From NCBI GenBank assembly GCA_022702545.1, contig JAHRBC010000001.1, forward strand, positions 1,054,001 to 1,118,000: a stretch of DNA of 64,000 bases. Direction: 5' to 3'. The position numbers were made by a program, and so were the translations under genes. Below are positions 35,601 to 47,900 of the stretch, piece by piece; the stretch's first letter is position 1, and each line of letters begins with the position of its first letter. The notes below the pieces were generated by a model that saw nothing but the letters and a program-made list of their open reading frames with translations, did not search any database and had not been told where the DNA came from. This DNA is from Phycomyces nitens (lineage: Eukaryota; Mucoromycota; Mucoromycetes; Mucorales; Phycomycetaceae).

Positions 35601-36735
35601 TGAAGAGAAGCTAGGTAAGTCCATTGGGGATCAGATCAAAATCAAATTTAATATGATTGTGTCTAGCACAAATTGAGGCACGGCCAAAAAGTGCACATCG
35701 TTACAATGTTGCTGAGCAACAGCAAATTTACCGAGAGGAGGCAAGTAATCGTAGCATTTTTTAATTAATAATGATTATTTGGCGGCTTATCTATTGCACC
35801 ACAGATTGCACGTATCTGGAAGGCCCAGCTGGATTCCCTTGGTAACAAGACTGAACCTAATCTATCTGATCATGAAGGCGATGAAGATAGTGAATTAGAC
35901 GAACGCGAGCCAGCTAGTCCATCCATGGTAAGCCTACCTGGCTAGATAACGGCCAGACACTGATATATATTTTGGTTATAGATGGAATTAGATTGGAATT
36001 CACACCACAGACCTAGCTATTCAGCATCACCATCGCCAATGACGCCTTCTTACGGAAGGCGGTTTGATCGTGCCCAATCTGAAACTGTTGACGATGACGA
36101 GATATCAGTGGCAGGCAGTCTGAGTTCACGGACTAGCTACCATGTCAATAATCCCAACAAATACTTGGTTATCAAACGCCTGATTCGCCAAAAGAATGGA
36201 GAAAAGACTTGGCAGCAAGAGGTAGTGAGGGACCCTGTGGTGATCAAATCTTACTTGCGACAGCGACAAATGATTGAGGAAGAGGCCACAAGGTAAGATT
36301 ATCATTGGATTTTGGTGGCACAATATTTACATTTTGTAGTGCCGAGGCATTGGAGCCTACAGATGATGTTGAAAAGAATGCGCGAATGAAGAAGCGTATC
36401 CAGGACCAACTTGCCAAGTTGAAGCGCAACGCTGAGCGTCGTCGCCAAAGACAATTGGCCAAACAGGCAGGACTGGCAGAGAACCCAGTACTGGGACTTA
36501 TCCGCGGAAAGCGAGAGGGCGCAATGGTAAGTGTACAGGTTTTGAGTACCTCTTTGTACTAATGTCGATGAAACACTAGCGTAAATGTGGCAACTGTGGC
36601 CAACTGGGTCATATGAAGACAAACAAAAGTTGTCCAATGTACTACATTGTCAATAATCCTGCAAATGCTCCACAGAATGCCGCAACACCCGCACCAACCA
36701 CTCCACAAGCAACAACAGACTCCCCAGCACCTTAA
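32661..36735 (+). CDS. TAF1: TFIID subunit 1 (TAF1), without bromodomains
   Basis: Fourteen exons: 32661-32729, 32785-33346, 33380-33618, 33674-33789, 33840-34095, 34154-34336, 34387-34593, 34645-34740, 34792-35614, 35667-35740, 35815-35937, 35982-36292, 36340-36526 and 36580-36735 (3402 nt, 1133 aa). It starts [17 protein letters not shown], the TAF1 signature at the TBP-binding N-terminus. An acidic region and the large conserved TAF1 core follow ([15 protein letters not shown], then [17 protein letters not shown]). A basic coiled segment and a [16 protein letters not shown] zinc knuckle come near the C-terminus. TAF1 scaffolds TFIID at RNA polymerase II promoters. As in yeasts, no bromodomain follows the knuckle. 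An in-frame TAA at 33364 is removed by a 33-nt intron (33347-33379) or a 42-nt one (33338-33379). The intron at 35741-35814 has a GC donor. Confidence 0.92.
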
Positions 36736-36981
36736 TCTACACAAAATATCTCTCTTTTGGGGGGGAAATATATAAATTTAGCGCTTTTCCCTCTCACATA
36801 CATCCACATGCATTCGCTCTCTTTCTGATTGGATAAACTGCGTTATTTTTGAGAACATTCATAATACAAAAGACGCAATTCTTAATTTGGAACCCAAAAT
36901 AAGTACTGCAAAAACTCCTTCATAAATATCAATACAAAAAAAATCCCATCTCTTGCTACCACAACTACTACCTTTTTCTTT

Positions 36982-38312
36982 ATGGCGTTTGACTTTTGCT
37001 GTATACTTTCCTATGATATTGTACAGTCCATACTATCCCAATTGGACTTTAAGGACATATTGGTGTGTCTAAAAGTAAGCAAGACATGGCGAAATACTAC
37101 TCTTGAGATGCCCTGTCTATGGTACGATCTGGACTATGAATCAGTCAACCTACCTCCCTGCTTTGACTCTCGTCTGCCTTTTGTACATCGCCTGACACTG
37201 TCCAAAGACACAAAGCAAGAATATATAACAAGGACCTTTGATACCATCCTGTCGTCCAATTGCCATTCGTTTAGGAAACTCGGTAATGGTTTGCTAAATC
37301 CAACACATTTATCATAAACCAACCGTCCCTTTCATTCTCTTGGTCAGAGCTTAGCGTTCCTTGTGAGCCAAACATCCTCTTCAAGGCAATACAGTCTCTT
37401 GGGTCAACTCTCACACATCTTCGACTGGACAACTCTAGCTTATCTCTCGATCTTTGCTTTGACACCCTCTTGCCCGCATCTCAGATAACTCACCTCAGTC
37501 TCCGGCATTGTATTTGGTCCCAAGATTCTACTGCCAATGTTGACCCAAAACCATTCCAGACGCTCTCTCTAAAGGTCCTTGATTTGTCTTATCTCGACTG
37601 GCGCTATGTTCGTAGTGGAAATCTGGTCAGTGTCCTCAGGAGATGTCGATATCTGCAGCAATTGGTGCTCTGTGGTATCCGAATTGATGCATTTTGCCCA
37701 ATACTTCGACTGATGGAAGAATCATGGCCGGATCTTCAAGGCTTTCATTACGACCCCTATACAAATTTGCTAGATCACACTTGGCTACCAAGTTATAATA
37801 ATGTCAAGCCATTGTCATTACGGACATGTAAAGTGCGGTCAGACGTCCTTTCGGATGATCTAATGATCGCTGTAGCCCGCATGTCCCACAGTTCCCTTTA
37901 CAAACTGGATATTAGCCGCAATTGGCACCTCACCGACAGATCTTGTTTTGTGTTTTCTAGTTTTGGGCTACCTTTTCTTAGAGAACTCCATCTATTTCAT
38001 TGTTCTCGTCTTAGTGAGTCTGGGTTGAGCTCTCTGTTATTGGCATGTCCAGTCTTGGTTTCCGTTGATCTGTCTTATTGTCAAGGTGTCACAGATCAAG
38101 TTGTAAATGTGCTTGGGAAACTAGTTCATGTCCAGTATGTAAATCTGTCGAGTTGTGGTTGTATTACTCTTAGTGGTGTGGTTGGACTAGTGAGTCAACG
38201 CCAAAATCTGAAGCAATGTCTGGTTGATAATTGCAGCTTGGTTATTAGAAAACAATTGGTAGATTTTGTAAAGATGTTGGCGAGAGATATTCAGCTATTC
38301 TTCCAAGAGTAA
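36982..38312 (+). CDS. F-box / leucine-rich repeat protein
   Basis: Two exons (36982-37282 and 37348-38312) give 421 aa. The N-terminal F-box is visible as LSYDIVQSILSQLDFKDIL followed by VCLKVSKTWR. The rest is LRR-like: HLRLDNSSLSL, ITHLSLRHCIW, LKVLDLSYLDW, LRELHLFHCSRLSESGL and VSVDLSYCQGVTDQV, the Cys-containing LRR type of Fbxl/Amn1 proteins. Such proteins are substrate adaptors of SCF ubiquitin ligases. The target cannot be told from sequence. It follows TAF1 by about 250 bp on the same strand. Confidence 0.88.
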
Positions 38313-38379
38313 ATCAAACAAGTATTGTATATAGAACAGTCGTGGGTATTTTATTTTCACAAGGAGGCTCAATAAACAA

Positions 38380-39132
38380 GTGTTTCTTTCCATGACTACA
38401 CACCCATACTACCCACCAGACTTGCTTCTTCCAGGCTATGTGCCAAATACACAGAGTACATTGTACCTACTTGTGTTTTCATCACTAGTCATGGGCCCAT
38501 TTCTTATTGGTGCCTATACATTGGCTCGAAAAAAAGTTGATGCTGTTGATGCATCGCGTTTTACTTGGTTTCTTTTGTCTGGATTCCTCCATTGTGGATT
38601 CGAGTTTTATTTTCTACTTCATCATGCCACCCTAGCCAGCCGAACCGACATCGTTGCCCAATTATGGAAAGAATACGCCCACAGTGATTCTCGTTACTTA
38701 TCCTCAGACCTTCTCGTGCTCAGTTTGGAGACAATTACAGTGGTAGGATGACTCTTTCACTTTGCCAATCTAACTGTCCAAGTTTATTCTGGGCCCTCTT
38801 TGTCTCGTAGCAGCGTGGGCCATTCGGTCATGTCATCAAAGTCAATATGTCTGGCAGTTGATCATCTCTGTGGCCCATATGTTTAGCTGTTCACTGTATT
38901 TTATTATGGATTATCCAACAGGATTCCATAATTGTGATCCTCATCCAATGTATTTTTGGGTATACTTTGTCACCTTTAATGCATTCTGGCTCGTGGTAAG
39001 ATTAAGAAAAGAGATTGTATATAATGTATACTCAATTGAAAAAAAAAATTGATTTAGGTGCCATTTATACTTGTCATTCAAAGTTATCGCAAGATTGCTT
39101 GCAATCCAAACAGCAAGCCCAAAGTCTCTTGA
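38380..39132 (+). CDS. EBP-type sterol delta8-delta7 isomerase (EXPERA domain)
   Basis: Three exons (38380-38742, 38783-38995, 39058-39132) give 216 aa; an alternative ATG lies at 38392. Four to five hydrophobic helices are present. The EBP signatures are clear: HCGFEFYFLL with the conserved His and Glu, AQLWKEYAHSDSRY, LETITVV with the second Glu, and a late PMYFWVYFVTFNAFWLV. In animals and plants EBP isomerises the sterol delta8 double bond to delta7 in the ER membrane. In ascomycete yeasts that step is done by the unrelated Erg2. A sterol role here is likely but inferred; some EXPERA proteins have other ligands. Confidence 0.88.
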
Positions 39133-39234
39133 AGCCATAAGCTTGTTTTTTGTTTGAGATTAAATAAATAAATAATAATAATAAAAAAAAAGAGCCTTGA
39201 CGATTGCATCGTGGCTTGTTATGCGATTTGTGTA

Positions 39235-40291
39235 ATGTGGTATGCAAAAGAATATCATCCAATCCAAGTAGGATCTATTGATGGCACAGACAAGATTCCT
39301 CATGATGCCGCAGTTGAAAGAGCCCAACATGCAAAATGTAATCCTCGAGAATGAAATGAAGTTCGAATATTGATTGAGAAATATTGTTGTCTAGACCATC
39401 CACCCAAGCTGCCAACTGACCCAACCAAGACGATATTTGTTGGAAGACTCAACTTTGATACAACTGAAAGTAATAAAGTGTAGAATTAAATCGAATCCTA
39501 AAAGGCTTAAACAAAATGGGGTTGCATTAGATACACTGAACCATCACTTTGGTCAGATTGGGTCTATTGACTCTTTACGTTTGATTCGTAATCAAGGTAA
39601 AGAATCTGCACAAGCACGCTGACATCAAGAATCAGGGTACTCATACTTGCAAGTAACGGGTGCATCTGAGGGTTATGCCTTTATAACCTACAAGACCGCT
39701 GAAGCAGCCAAGGAAGCCTACCAGACAGCCCACCAGACAATATTAGACAACCATGTTATTCTGATTGACTATGAAAGAGGCCGGGTGATGCAAGGTTGGG
39801 TGCCTCGTCGACTTGGTGGAGGATTTGGTGGCAAAAAAGAGAGCGGACAGCTTCGGTTTGGCGCCAGAGATAGGCCTTTTAGACGCCCAATGTAGGTGCA
39901 TTAGATTAAGTGCATCGTTTTACTTATTTTGGGATCTAGATCCGGACCTCAAGGTAGGGCAGAGCAAATAACCATATTGCCAGATCAGCGTCGAGAAGAT
40001 ACGTGGCGAACAAAGGCAAACTCTACATCACGGTCATCTTCATCAGATCGGCCACACCGCCACAGTCATCATTCAAGAAGTTCTCGCCCACGGAGCCCCC
40101 ATTCAAGAAGTTCCCGTCCACGAAGTCCCCATTCAAGAAGTTCTCGTCCACGGAGCCCTCATTCAAGAAGCTCTCGTCCACGGAGTCCTCATTCAAGAGG
40201 CTCTCACTCTTCATTCTATAATTCAGATCGACGTGATAAAGAGAGATCAAGATATGACCATAGCCCCGATAAAAGACGGCGCTATAGATGA
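39235..40291 (+). CDS. SNRNP35: U11/U12 snRNP 35-kDa protein (minor spliceosome)
   Basis: Five exons (39235-39337, 39395-39469, 39531-39596, 39654-39891, 39940-40291) give 277 aa. The N-terminal KEY-x-P-x6-GSIDGTD and PHDAAV blocks, the RRM ([13 protein letters not shown] as RNP2, EGYAFITYK as RNP1) and the segment after it ([20 protein letters not shown], then [11 protein letters not shown]) together identify the U11/U12-35K protein rather than the related U1-70K. The C-terminus is an RS domain with a tandem [10 protein letters not shown] repeat. The protein recognises U12-type 5' splice sites within the U11/U12 di-snRNP in the nucleus. Its own introns are all GT-AG, U2-type. Confidence 0.93.
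40075..40205 (+). repeat. Tandem repeat coding the RS tail of SNRNP35
   Basis: Four to five copies of a 27-30-nt unit (agaagttctcgtccacgg type) encode consecutive [10 protein letters not shown] units. Differences between copies are mostly synonymous, so the amino-acid repeat is being kept while the DNA drifts. Confidence 0.85.
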
Positions 40292-41626
40292 TGCTAATTA
40301 AATTGTACTTATTCAGACCATTTTACACACACTTGATCATGTACACTTTGTTATTTGTAAACCCATGGCGATATATTGTCCTGTGAACATATCATTGGTA
40401 CATGTACATCGTCGTAATACACGTGGGATGGTGAGAAGAAACTCCATGTATGGAATGGTATCCATCATATTTATATCTTTTTGAGTTAAACAATATTTTC
40501 GGTTCCAATTGACAGAATGGCTTGGCAATCTAGCCATTCTTCAAGACCTCTATAGAATCGATGTCTGGATCACAAATATCGTGTGTTTATATTGTAACAC
40601 TTAATTTGTTCCAATTGAAAAAATAAATGATTACCCTGGTTTCAATTTCGCTCGTGGTTCCTGGGAATCAAGATGGAGCTATTGGGATATATAGTTTTTA
40701 TTATTATTATTGATAAGTATTGTAAGCATAGATATTATTATTGTTAAAAAAAAACTTCTTTATGTTCCGCATTAGTTATTCGGACATGCCATGCGATTGG
40801 TGACACAGCCGAAATAGGAGTGTCAGAAACAAGAAAGCTTAATAATGATTATCATCAGAATCCAACAGACAAAGAAAGACCCTCAAGTAACCAGTGCAAG
40901 GAACAAATTAAATCTATAGATCCAGTGCATCTTTCGTTCTTTCAGGAGAAATAAATATATATAAAAGTAGTCGAAGAAATTAAATAAAATGCGGGGAATC
41001 CATAGTTGTGCAAAATATACTAGCTGGACCAATGCGAGTGTTCATGGGTTACAATAGACTTGCAAACTTGTAATAAAGGGTGTTTAATTCAACATGACCT
41101 CCTAACATCAAGCGTCATCATGTTGAGCTACAGAACATGCAGATCAGGACGCGCTCAAGGTATGCCTTGTATATTATTATTTTATTTTAGTTTTTAGTTT
41201 CCCATCAAGATTGGCTCTGCAAGAGGATCCAGATGGTATTCGTTGAATCCATGGCAACCAAGAACAGTCAAACCTCTTGACTTGGCCATTTGATGCCTAT
41301 AAAAGAGTCCACTCAAAAGTCTGTGCTGCCCAGAGCGAAACCCGCCAAAAGCATATTTAATGCCAAGTCAGGTCACTCGAGACGTGGTTTGGCCTTTGAT
41401 TGCCATGGCAATGGCTGCCCCTCAAGAGACACACCAAGGCTTGATCTCTAGTCCCTGAGGTGCAAGAACGATTTGACATCGTGAACACTTCCATAAAAGA
41501 GGAGACAGTCCGTGTCACACTAATTGGCAGACTACCAAAGCAGTACAGACTACTCAGCGTCAGGGCTGCCTTTGAACCTCTCTTCTTTCTCTTTCTTAAA
41601 AAAAATAAAAAGGAAACCGGCAGATC
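40292..41626. other. Intergenic region upstream of the coiled-coil gene
   Basis: AT-rich in its first half, more balanced from about 41050 on, which is probably the promoter and 5' UTR of the next gene. No RNA gene or repeat is recognised, and the ORF near 41460-41699 looks like chance. Confidence 0.5.
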
Positions 41627-44600
41627 ATGGCTGACATGCCGACTCGCACATCAGTGCCTCTCTCCAAGCGCAAGTCAATTCTCGGAGACCTTGGCATAAA
41701 GACAGGAGGCCATCCTTCAAAGACACCTGCTGTTAGAGCCACGGCTACAAAGACACCAGGTACCAAACCAGCAGCTCCCAAAGCCTCTACTGCCAAACCT
41801 CTGGCTTCAAATGGAAACACTCTTTCACCAGGGCCTGGCTTAAAGAGGGCCAATACGGTCGGAAGCGCACCGACAACAAGAGCGACAACCACTCCCAGAC
41901 CCCGACCGCTGTCATCGATTCATAATAAATCGCCATCCTCATCTACTAATCCCTCACCTCCAACCGTACAGAAATCCTCTAGCACCCTGAGCCGAACCAG
42001 CAACTCTTCCTCAGGAAGTGCGTCTAGTAAGCCTGGACGCAAAACTCCATCGAATATCCTCCCTTCTGGCTCTCCAGGGCGCTCATCCCCAAAGTCCCCG
42101 ACCACACCTCTTCCCAAACGTCGCTCAGTTGTCCCTCTTGGACCAAACTCCCCATTAGCTCAGCGTTCATCCGTTGCGGTTGGAGCACCGTCACATAATG
42201 TAACCAAGCGCATGTCAACATCCAGTCTCGATTCTCTGGCAGAAGTCAAGGCACTCAAAGAAACTGTAGGAAATAACGGATGACAAATGTGAAAAGAGCT
42301 AATTCAATAAAAAATAGCTGACACACCGGGAAGAACTTCTCGAGGAGAAAGACAAGCAACTACAGGACCTAAGAGGCCGTCTCGAACAGCTAGAGAAGGA
42401 ATACAGTGAGCGATTGGATCAAGAACCCCCTATGTTGTCTTCTTCTTCGCATCTCATTCCATGCGATGTATCCATTGATTCAGAACACGCTACTCTAGAT
42501 GTCAAGGAGGACAAGGCTGTATCGGCACTTGGTGATGACATTATAAAAATGGTAAGCAGGTGATGGATATTGGCAAATGTGTGCACAGTTAAAGATATGA
42601 CGTGACTCTAAACATGTCAATAGCACGGTCAACAGGTTTCTATTCTCAAAGAACAGCTCGCCACAGCTGAAAAAGATAACGAGCAGCTCAAGAGGGCAAT
42701 AAACGAGGTATGTGTTGTCAAGATTATAATGAACAAAACTCACTCTGGCCGAATCAGGAGAAGGAAAGAAGTATAGGGGAGAAAACCCTAAAGGCAAAAC
42801 AAGAGCTGGCAGAAAAGCGCTTGGAAGAGAAAGAAAAGATACACCAAGAGATCCTGGCCAGCATAAGGCTTGACCACAAAAAGACGATTGAGAATCTAAA
42901 GGGAGAACATGAGCGCCAGCTTTCTCTCTTGCGTTCAAGTCATCAGGTAAAATTGGGTCTTGTTTCCCATCTTGCCATGATTTCTGAAACCAATGTTCCA
43001 CAGGAAAAAGAACGCAATACGACTGACATGCTTCGTCAAGATAAGGAAGCTTTGCTGGCTAGCAGTCAAGAATCATATCAAACAGAAACCGCCAAGCTAA
43101 AGGAAAGAATTGCCGAACTGGAATCTATTGTGGAAGAGTCCAAGAGTGTGGCCAACCTTCGCAAGCTAGAGAAGCAGCTGAGTGATCATAACATAATATT
43201 TGAAGAATACAAACGTCAGTCGGAACAAGCTACAGAAGCACTTGAGCGCAGATTCAGAGATGAAATGCAACAGCTACAGAATGGAAGTGACGATACCGCC
43301 CAGGCCTGGTTGGAGAAGAACAGAGCTGCTCAACAGGAAATCGATCGTCTTCACATTATCTTTCACGAACTCGGAGTTACTCACCAGAATGACATTGTTG
43401 AACTGGAAGCAATTCACGAAAAACACCTCGAGGAAGCCAAGACTAAGAGCGATGCACAAGAGGCCGAACTTGATGGACAGGCACATCAGATTGAGTCGCT
43501 TCTCTTCCAAGTAGAGACTCTCCAGACAGCTCTTGAAGGTGCAACTTCAAGACTTGAAGAACACACCGTAAAACTCAAGAACAAGGATAGTGAAGAGAGT
43601 CTGAATGGCATCTATCCAAGTCATAGAGAAAACATTCATCGGTTGTGTGAAGAAAAGTTGCAGACACGACAGAGAGACCTTGACGAGCTGCATGGTCGTA
43701 TCAGCGAACTAAAGGAGATGCACGATGCACAGCTCAACAGACTTGGCCATGAAAAAGCCAAGGAACTCCAAGAATTGCAACGAGAGTTGGCAGGACTCAA
43801 GGAAAAGCACCAAGCCTATTCGACCAACAGTGAGGTAAGAGAATAATTCTCGAGTATGAACGTTATATATCTTTGTCTATAAAGGAACGGATCCAGGCCA
43901 TTGCCCATCAACACACCAAAGAAATCGGTGTTATGCAATCCCAATACCAAAGACTTGTGGACATCAAGGACCGTGAGTTGGAGGACTATGCTTATCGTGT
44001 CAGGGCTCTCTCGGCATCCCGCCAAAAAGAACTCGATCAATTCAGAGAGGAGAGCACTGAAAAGATTACTAGGCTAGAATATGAAATTGAAGGCTACGAG
44101 GTGAGTTTGGTTTTCCGTTGTCTTGCCTTCTTGTTGTTATACAAAATCCATCTTTACCATCGCCCTATCCCACCCTTAAAACGTTTCGCAATGGCAACAA
44201 CGCTCTATTTATCATACTACTTTCCCTCATATTCTTATACATTCTTTTCTGGATTACAAAGTATTACACAATGATGATCTGAATCCCTCGTACTCTATAT
44301 TCCTGTCGATGTAATGCTTTTATTCTATCCCTTTTTTTGTTTATTTGTTCATATTCATCATTTCTATTATCTATCTTTTACCATCTTTCTGCCTCCAACT
44401 TCTTGTCCATAGTCTCGCGTAAAAGAGTTCGAACGCCAAACCCAAGAGATGAAGAAATCCCTTCACCAATGGGAAAATCAGGGAAATGCAGACCAAAATG
44501 TTATTGACAAACTTAAACACGATTGCTCTGCACACCGTGACGAGAATGACCAGCTTATCACGTAAGGTGGATCCTTGGACCCAACTTCATATCTCACATA

Positions 44601-44655
44601 ATTATCTAGTCTACTTAATCAGCTACAAAGCGAGCTGCATAAAGGACGAGCGTAG
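41627..44655 (+). CDS. Basic Ser/Pro-rich N-terminus plus long coiled coil
   Basis: Eight exons (41627-42265, 42318-42551, 42624-42707, 42758-42946, 43004-43834, 43885-44100, 44413-44561, 44610-44655) give 795 aa. Residues 1-200 are basic and rich in Ser, Pro, Thr and Lys (LSKRKSILGDLGIK at the start), the sort of disordered region found in microtubule-associated proteins. From about residue 213 to the end the protein is nearly all coiled coil (heptads such as LKEQLATAEKDNEQLKRAI). The 312-nt intron at 44101-44412 is far longer than the usual ones. No named family is recognised; cytoskeletal or polarity scaffolding is a guess. Confidence 0.8.
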
Positions 44656-44941
44656 GGTCAAAACACTCGGACCAACTCTCTGAATGGGCCCAACCTCTGG
44701 GATTGCATTGGAATAAATATATCCTATATTTCGACTCACACAAAGGTCAAATAACCATATGCCCTGTTTTTCTTGCTCATTTGTATCTACACTTGTAAGA
44801 AATCACATAAAGAACCAATTTTCTTCTTCTTCTTCTTCTTCTTCATGTTGACCCGTTGTAAATTATTATTATTTTCTTCTAAGCTAAATATTGCTACATT
44901 GTTCTTAACAGTGCTTGTGCTGATGATTGGCATGTTAATGA

Positions 44942-47900
44942 TTAGACGGCTCCAAAAGATGTGTTGCTCAATCCACGACACTTTACTGAAAAGGCATTTA
45001 CTACATCTTTGAACCTCTTCAATGACCGAGTACTACATATAATGTGTTAGTCTTTTGAAAGTGGTTTTAATCTTGTACACCTACCCAATGATTCCTTTGA
45101 TAAAAGCAATCTTTTCGGCATCTGTCACCAATGCAGAAGGAAAGCCTTCCTATAATATAAATGAGCAAAAAAAAATAAGAGTCAAAAGGTCTTGTTACTT
45201 ACACGAAGGAGTAAGATATGAAGCCATTCTCTGCAGGCCTGGGTGTATTTTATAGTCATCTTGAACAAGACATCGACAAGAGGCCCAGAGAATGATCTTG
45301 GGACATGTCCACCAATGCCCTTTATAAATGTTAGATCCAAACTAAAATATATGCCTTGTCATAGACTACTTACTATAAGCAGCTTTTCTATTATCTGGGG
45401 ACCCATATTTGTCACGAGTGTATGGATAATTGCTCCAATGCCTGTTCCTTCTTCATAATCTTGTCCAACAAACTCGGCCTGCAATAAAATGAAACGTCTA
45501 GTTTATTTTCCAAAAAAAAAGATGTTTATCAAGCTTACCATAAAGTTAACTGCTGCCTTGAGAGCGAGTCTCTCTTGTAGACCCATTCCGGCAATGCAAA
45601 ACATAAAGATTGTGTTGATTTGGTCGTAGGACAATTGATAGAAAACAATCGGGCAGCGTCTCAATACCTATAATAGCCAACTTGTGAGCTCATTTTCATA
45701 TTGACAATCATCTGCATGTATTACTCCAGATAACAGGTCAAAATAACTGTCCACAACATCGGGATTTTGTTCCATATCTAAATATCCCATATCAATAAAA
45801 TATAACCACTTTTCTTTTTCTTTTTTAAAAAAAGAAATAAACAGAGTTTACCTTTGGGATTTGTAATGAATTCTAGGGTACGGACAGTAAGAGATTGAAG
45901 CAAGTCCTTGAGATTTTGAAAGTATGCATCTTGACCTCCATATACTGTAATCACAAATTTAGCTGTATCAAGCCAACATGGAAAGGGTGCATTTTGATAA
46001 CTGGCTTGAATGATCAGCACAAGATCATGGAAAGGTAAAGCAAGCACCGGGCTGGCTGAGCGAATCCCTGACTCCAAAAAGAGAGAAAGGGCCTAGGAAC
46101 TAGAATTAATTTATAGTTTGAAAGCACTGGAGAATACTACGCACCTTCATAACCTTTTCATCGCAATTCCAGATCCCTGCAATCTCCCTAGTCAATTTCC
46201 TCATGGCATCGTTGATCTGAGAGAGTCCTTTGATATCAGAGCAGGCTGCTATTGATTTTCCACTGGCAAATGAATCATAGAAAGCAAGTCTTGCTGGCAT
46301 GGACTGATAGTCGTCATTGGGGGATTGGATTCCTTTGCAGCATGCCGAAAGGTATTGTATCTGGGTCAATATCATCAACCGAGCCCTCTCTTGATCTGTC
46401 TTTGCAATCTCGAGTGCTTCAGCCGCACTTTGCAAGATATTTCCAGTCAGGGTCTAGATAAATACATGAGATGTGTTGCCTAGAAACCACACAAGATAAT
46501 ATTACCAGGATTGGTGCAACAGCTATCTCCATAGGCAGCACTTGGATTACATTGGCAATAGATTCTACGACCTTTTGCATTACATTTGGCTTTTAACGAA
46601 ACGTTAGGATTAAATATTGATGTCATTCAAAGTCTGTACTGACCACTTGCCTCAATTTGAGAATGTGACATGGCATTATAAATGTTCATGAGGCTGTCTA
46701 GATCATCAACCAACGAATTGCGACATGCATCACATATGTCAGAGAATGCAGAGGCAGCAGATGGAGCGAGCTTTGGGATACTAAGACAGGGAACAAGATA
46801 GTTCATGACAGGAGCCAGAAACTGAGGATGTTTCTTTAACCATTCGGCAAGAGCACCTAGGACAAATGTCAAATGAATACCACTTTTTGGTTTCTATTGC
46901 TTACCCATCAGTAAAATAGTCGTGTTTTGCAGACGAATGCTGCCGTTTCTTGGAAACCTTCCAAACACTTCTGGTCCAAAGAATCTATGGATATGCTCAT
47001 CTTCTCCTGGCGATATTTCTTCAGAGATACTCTTTAAACAGAAAAGGGTGGCTTCCAGATCCTAGGGATTGATTTTTACCATTGTAAGATAACTTTTTAA
47101 AGAATACCAGTGAATTTTACCTGACTCGGCAGTGGGATCGAATCCCAATGATTAAGCACTGCAATGGCATGCTCCAAAAGGATAGAAAGCATCTCTCCTC
47201 GCAAGATGTAGTAAGGGTTGATCATTGTATCACCCAAATCACGTCGACAGATTCTGAACTTGTCCTTTAGATCTATGAGTTTCATGTATAGCCAGATAAG
47301 AATAAAAATACACCCAAGCAGTCTTTAGATATTCTCTACCTTGGGCCCAAGAAGCCCACACAGAGTCTTCTGGGAATGCTGCCTTTTGTTGAAGTATAGT
47401 GACAAGTTGACGATAGATAGCAACAGCAGTTTCGCCGCATTGACGCGTCCAGATTCTTTCCTCTTCACTTGGGATTGTGCTTTCAAGAGATACGTCGTCA
47501 TCGCCGTCAAGTGGAGTATAGGATTCATCTCGAATAGGTGCAATGCCGTTATCAAACAGGACCTCTTGAAGCACATACCAAAAATTAAGTGGTATTTCAC
47601 TGACTTCCTGATCAGCTGGAAAGTGGCCATGAAAAGCGGTAAGTTGCATAATCATGTCCATCAGCAGCAAAACATCATGTCTAGGGAGTTGCACAGAAAT
47701 AAATTCTGAAAATGTTTCTCCAAAAGATGTAAAGAGCTTTGCCAATGATTTTCCCATTTCCTCGTCCTCGTCTGTAATCCAGATGAGTAAAACGTATATA
47801 TATATATATATTGGTGTAGATAAGCTTACCCGCAATACAGCTAGTAAACATGGCCTTCATTTCTTCACTCGTAAAACATTTCAGCAGATCATCTCGAAGG

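Noticed and set aside
40075..40205. A CRISPR-like array in the regular repeat
   Set aside because: The repeat is a coding RS tandem repeat in SNRNP35 without spacers; CRISPR does not occur in fungal nuclear genomes.
44773..45255. Short plus-strand ORFs after the coiled-coil gene
   Set aside because: They overlap the last exons of the importin gene in antisense and have low complexity.
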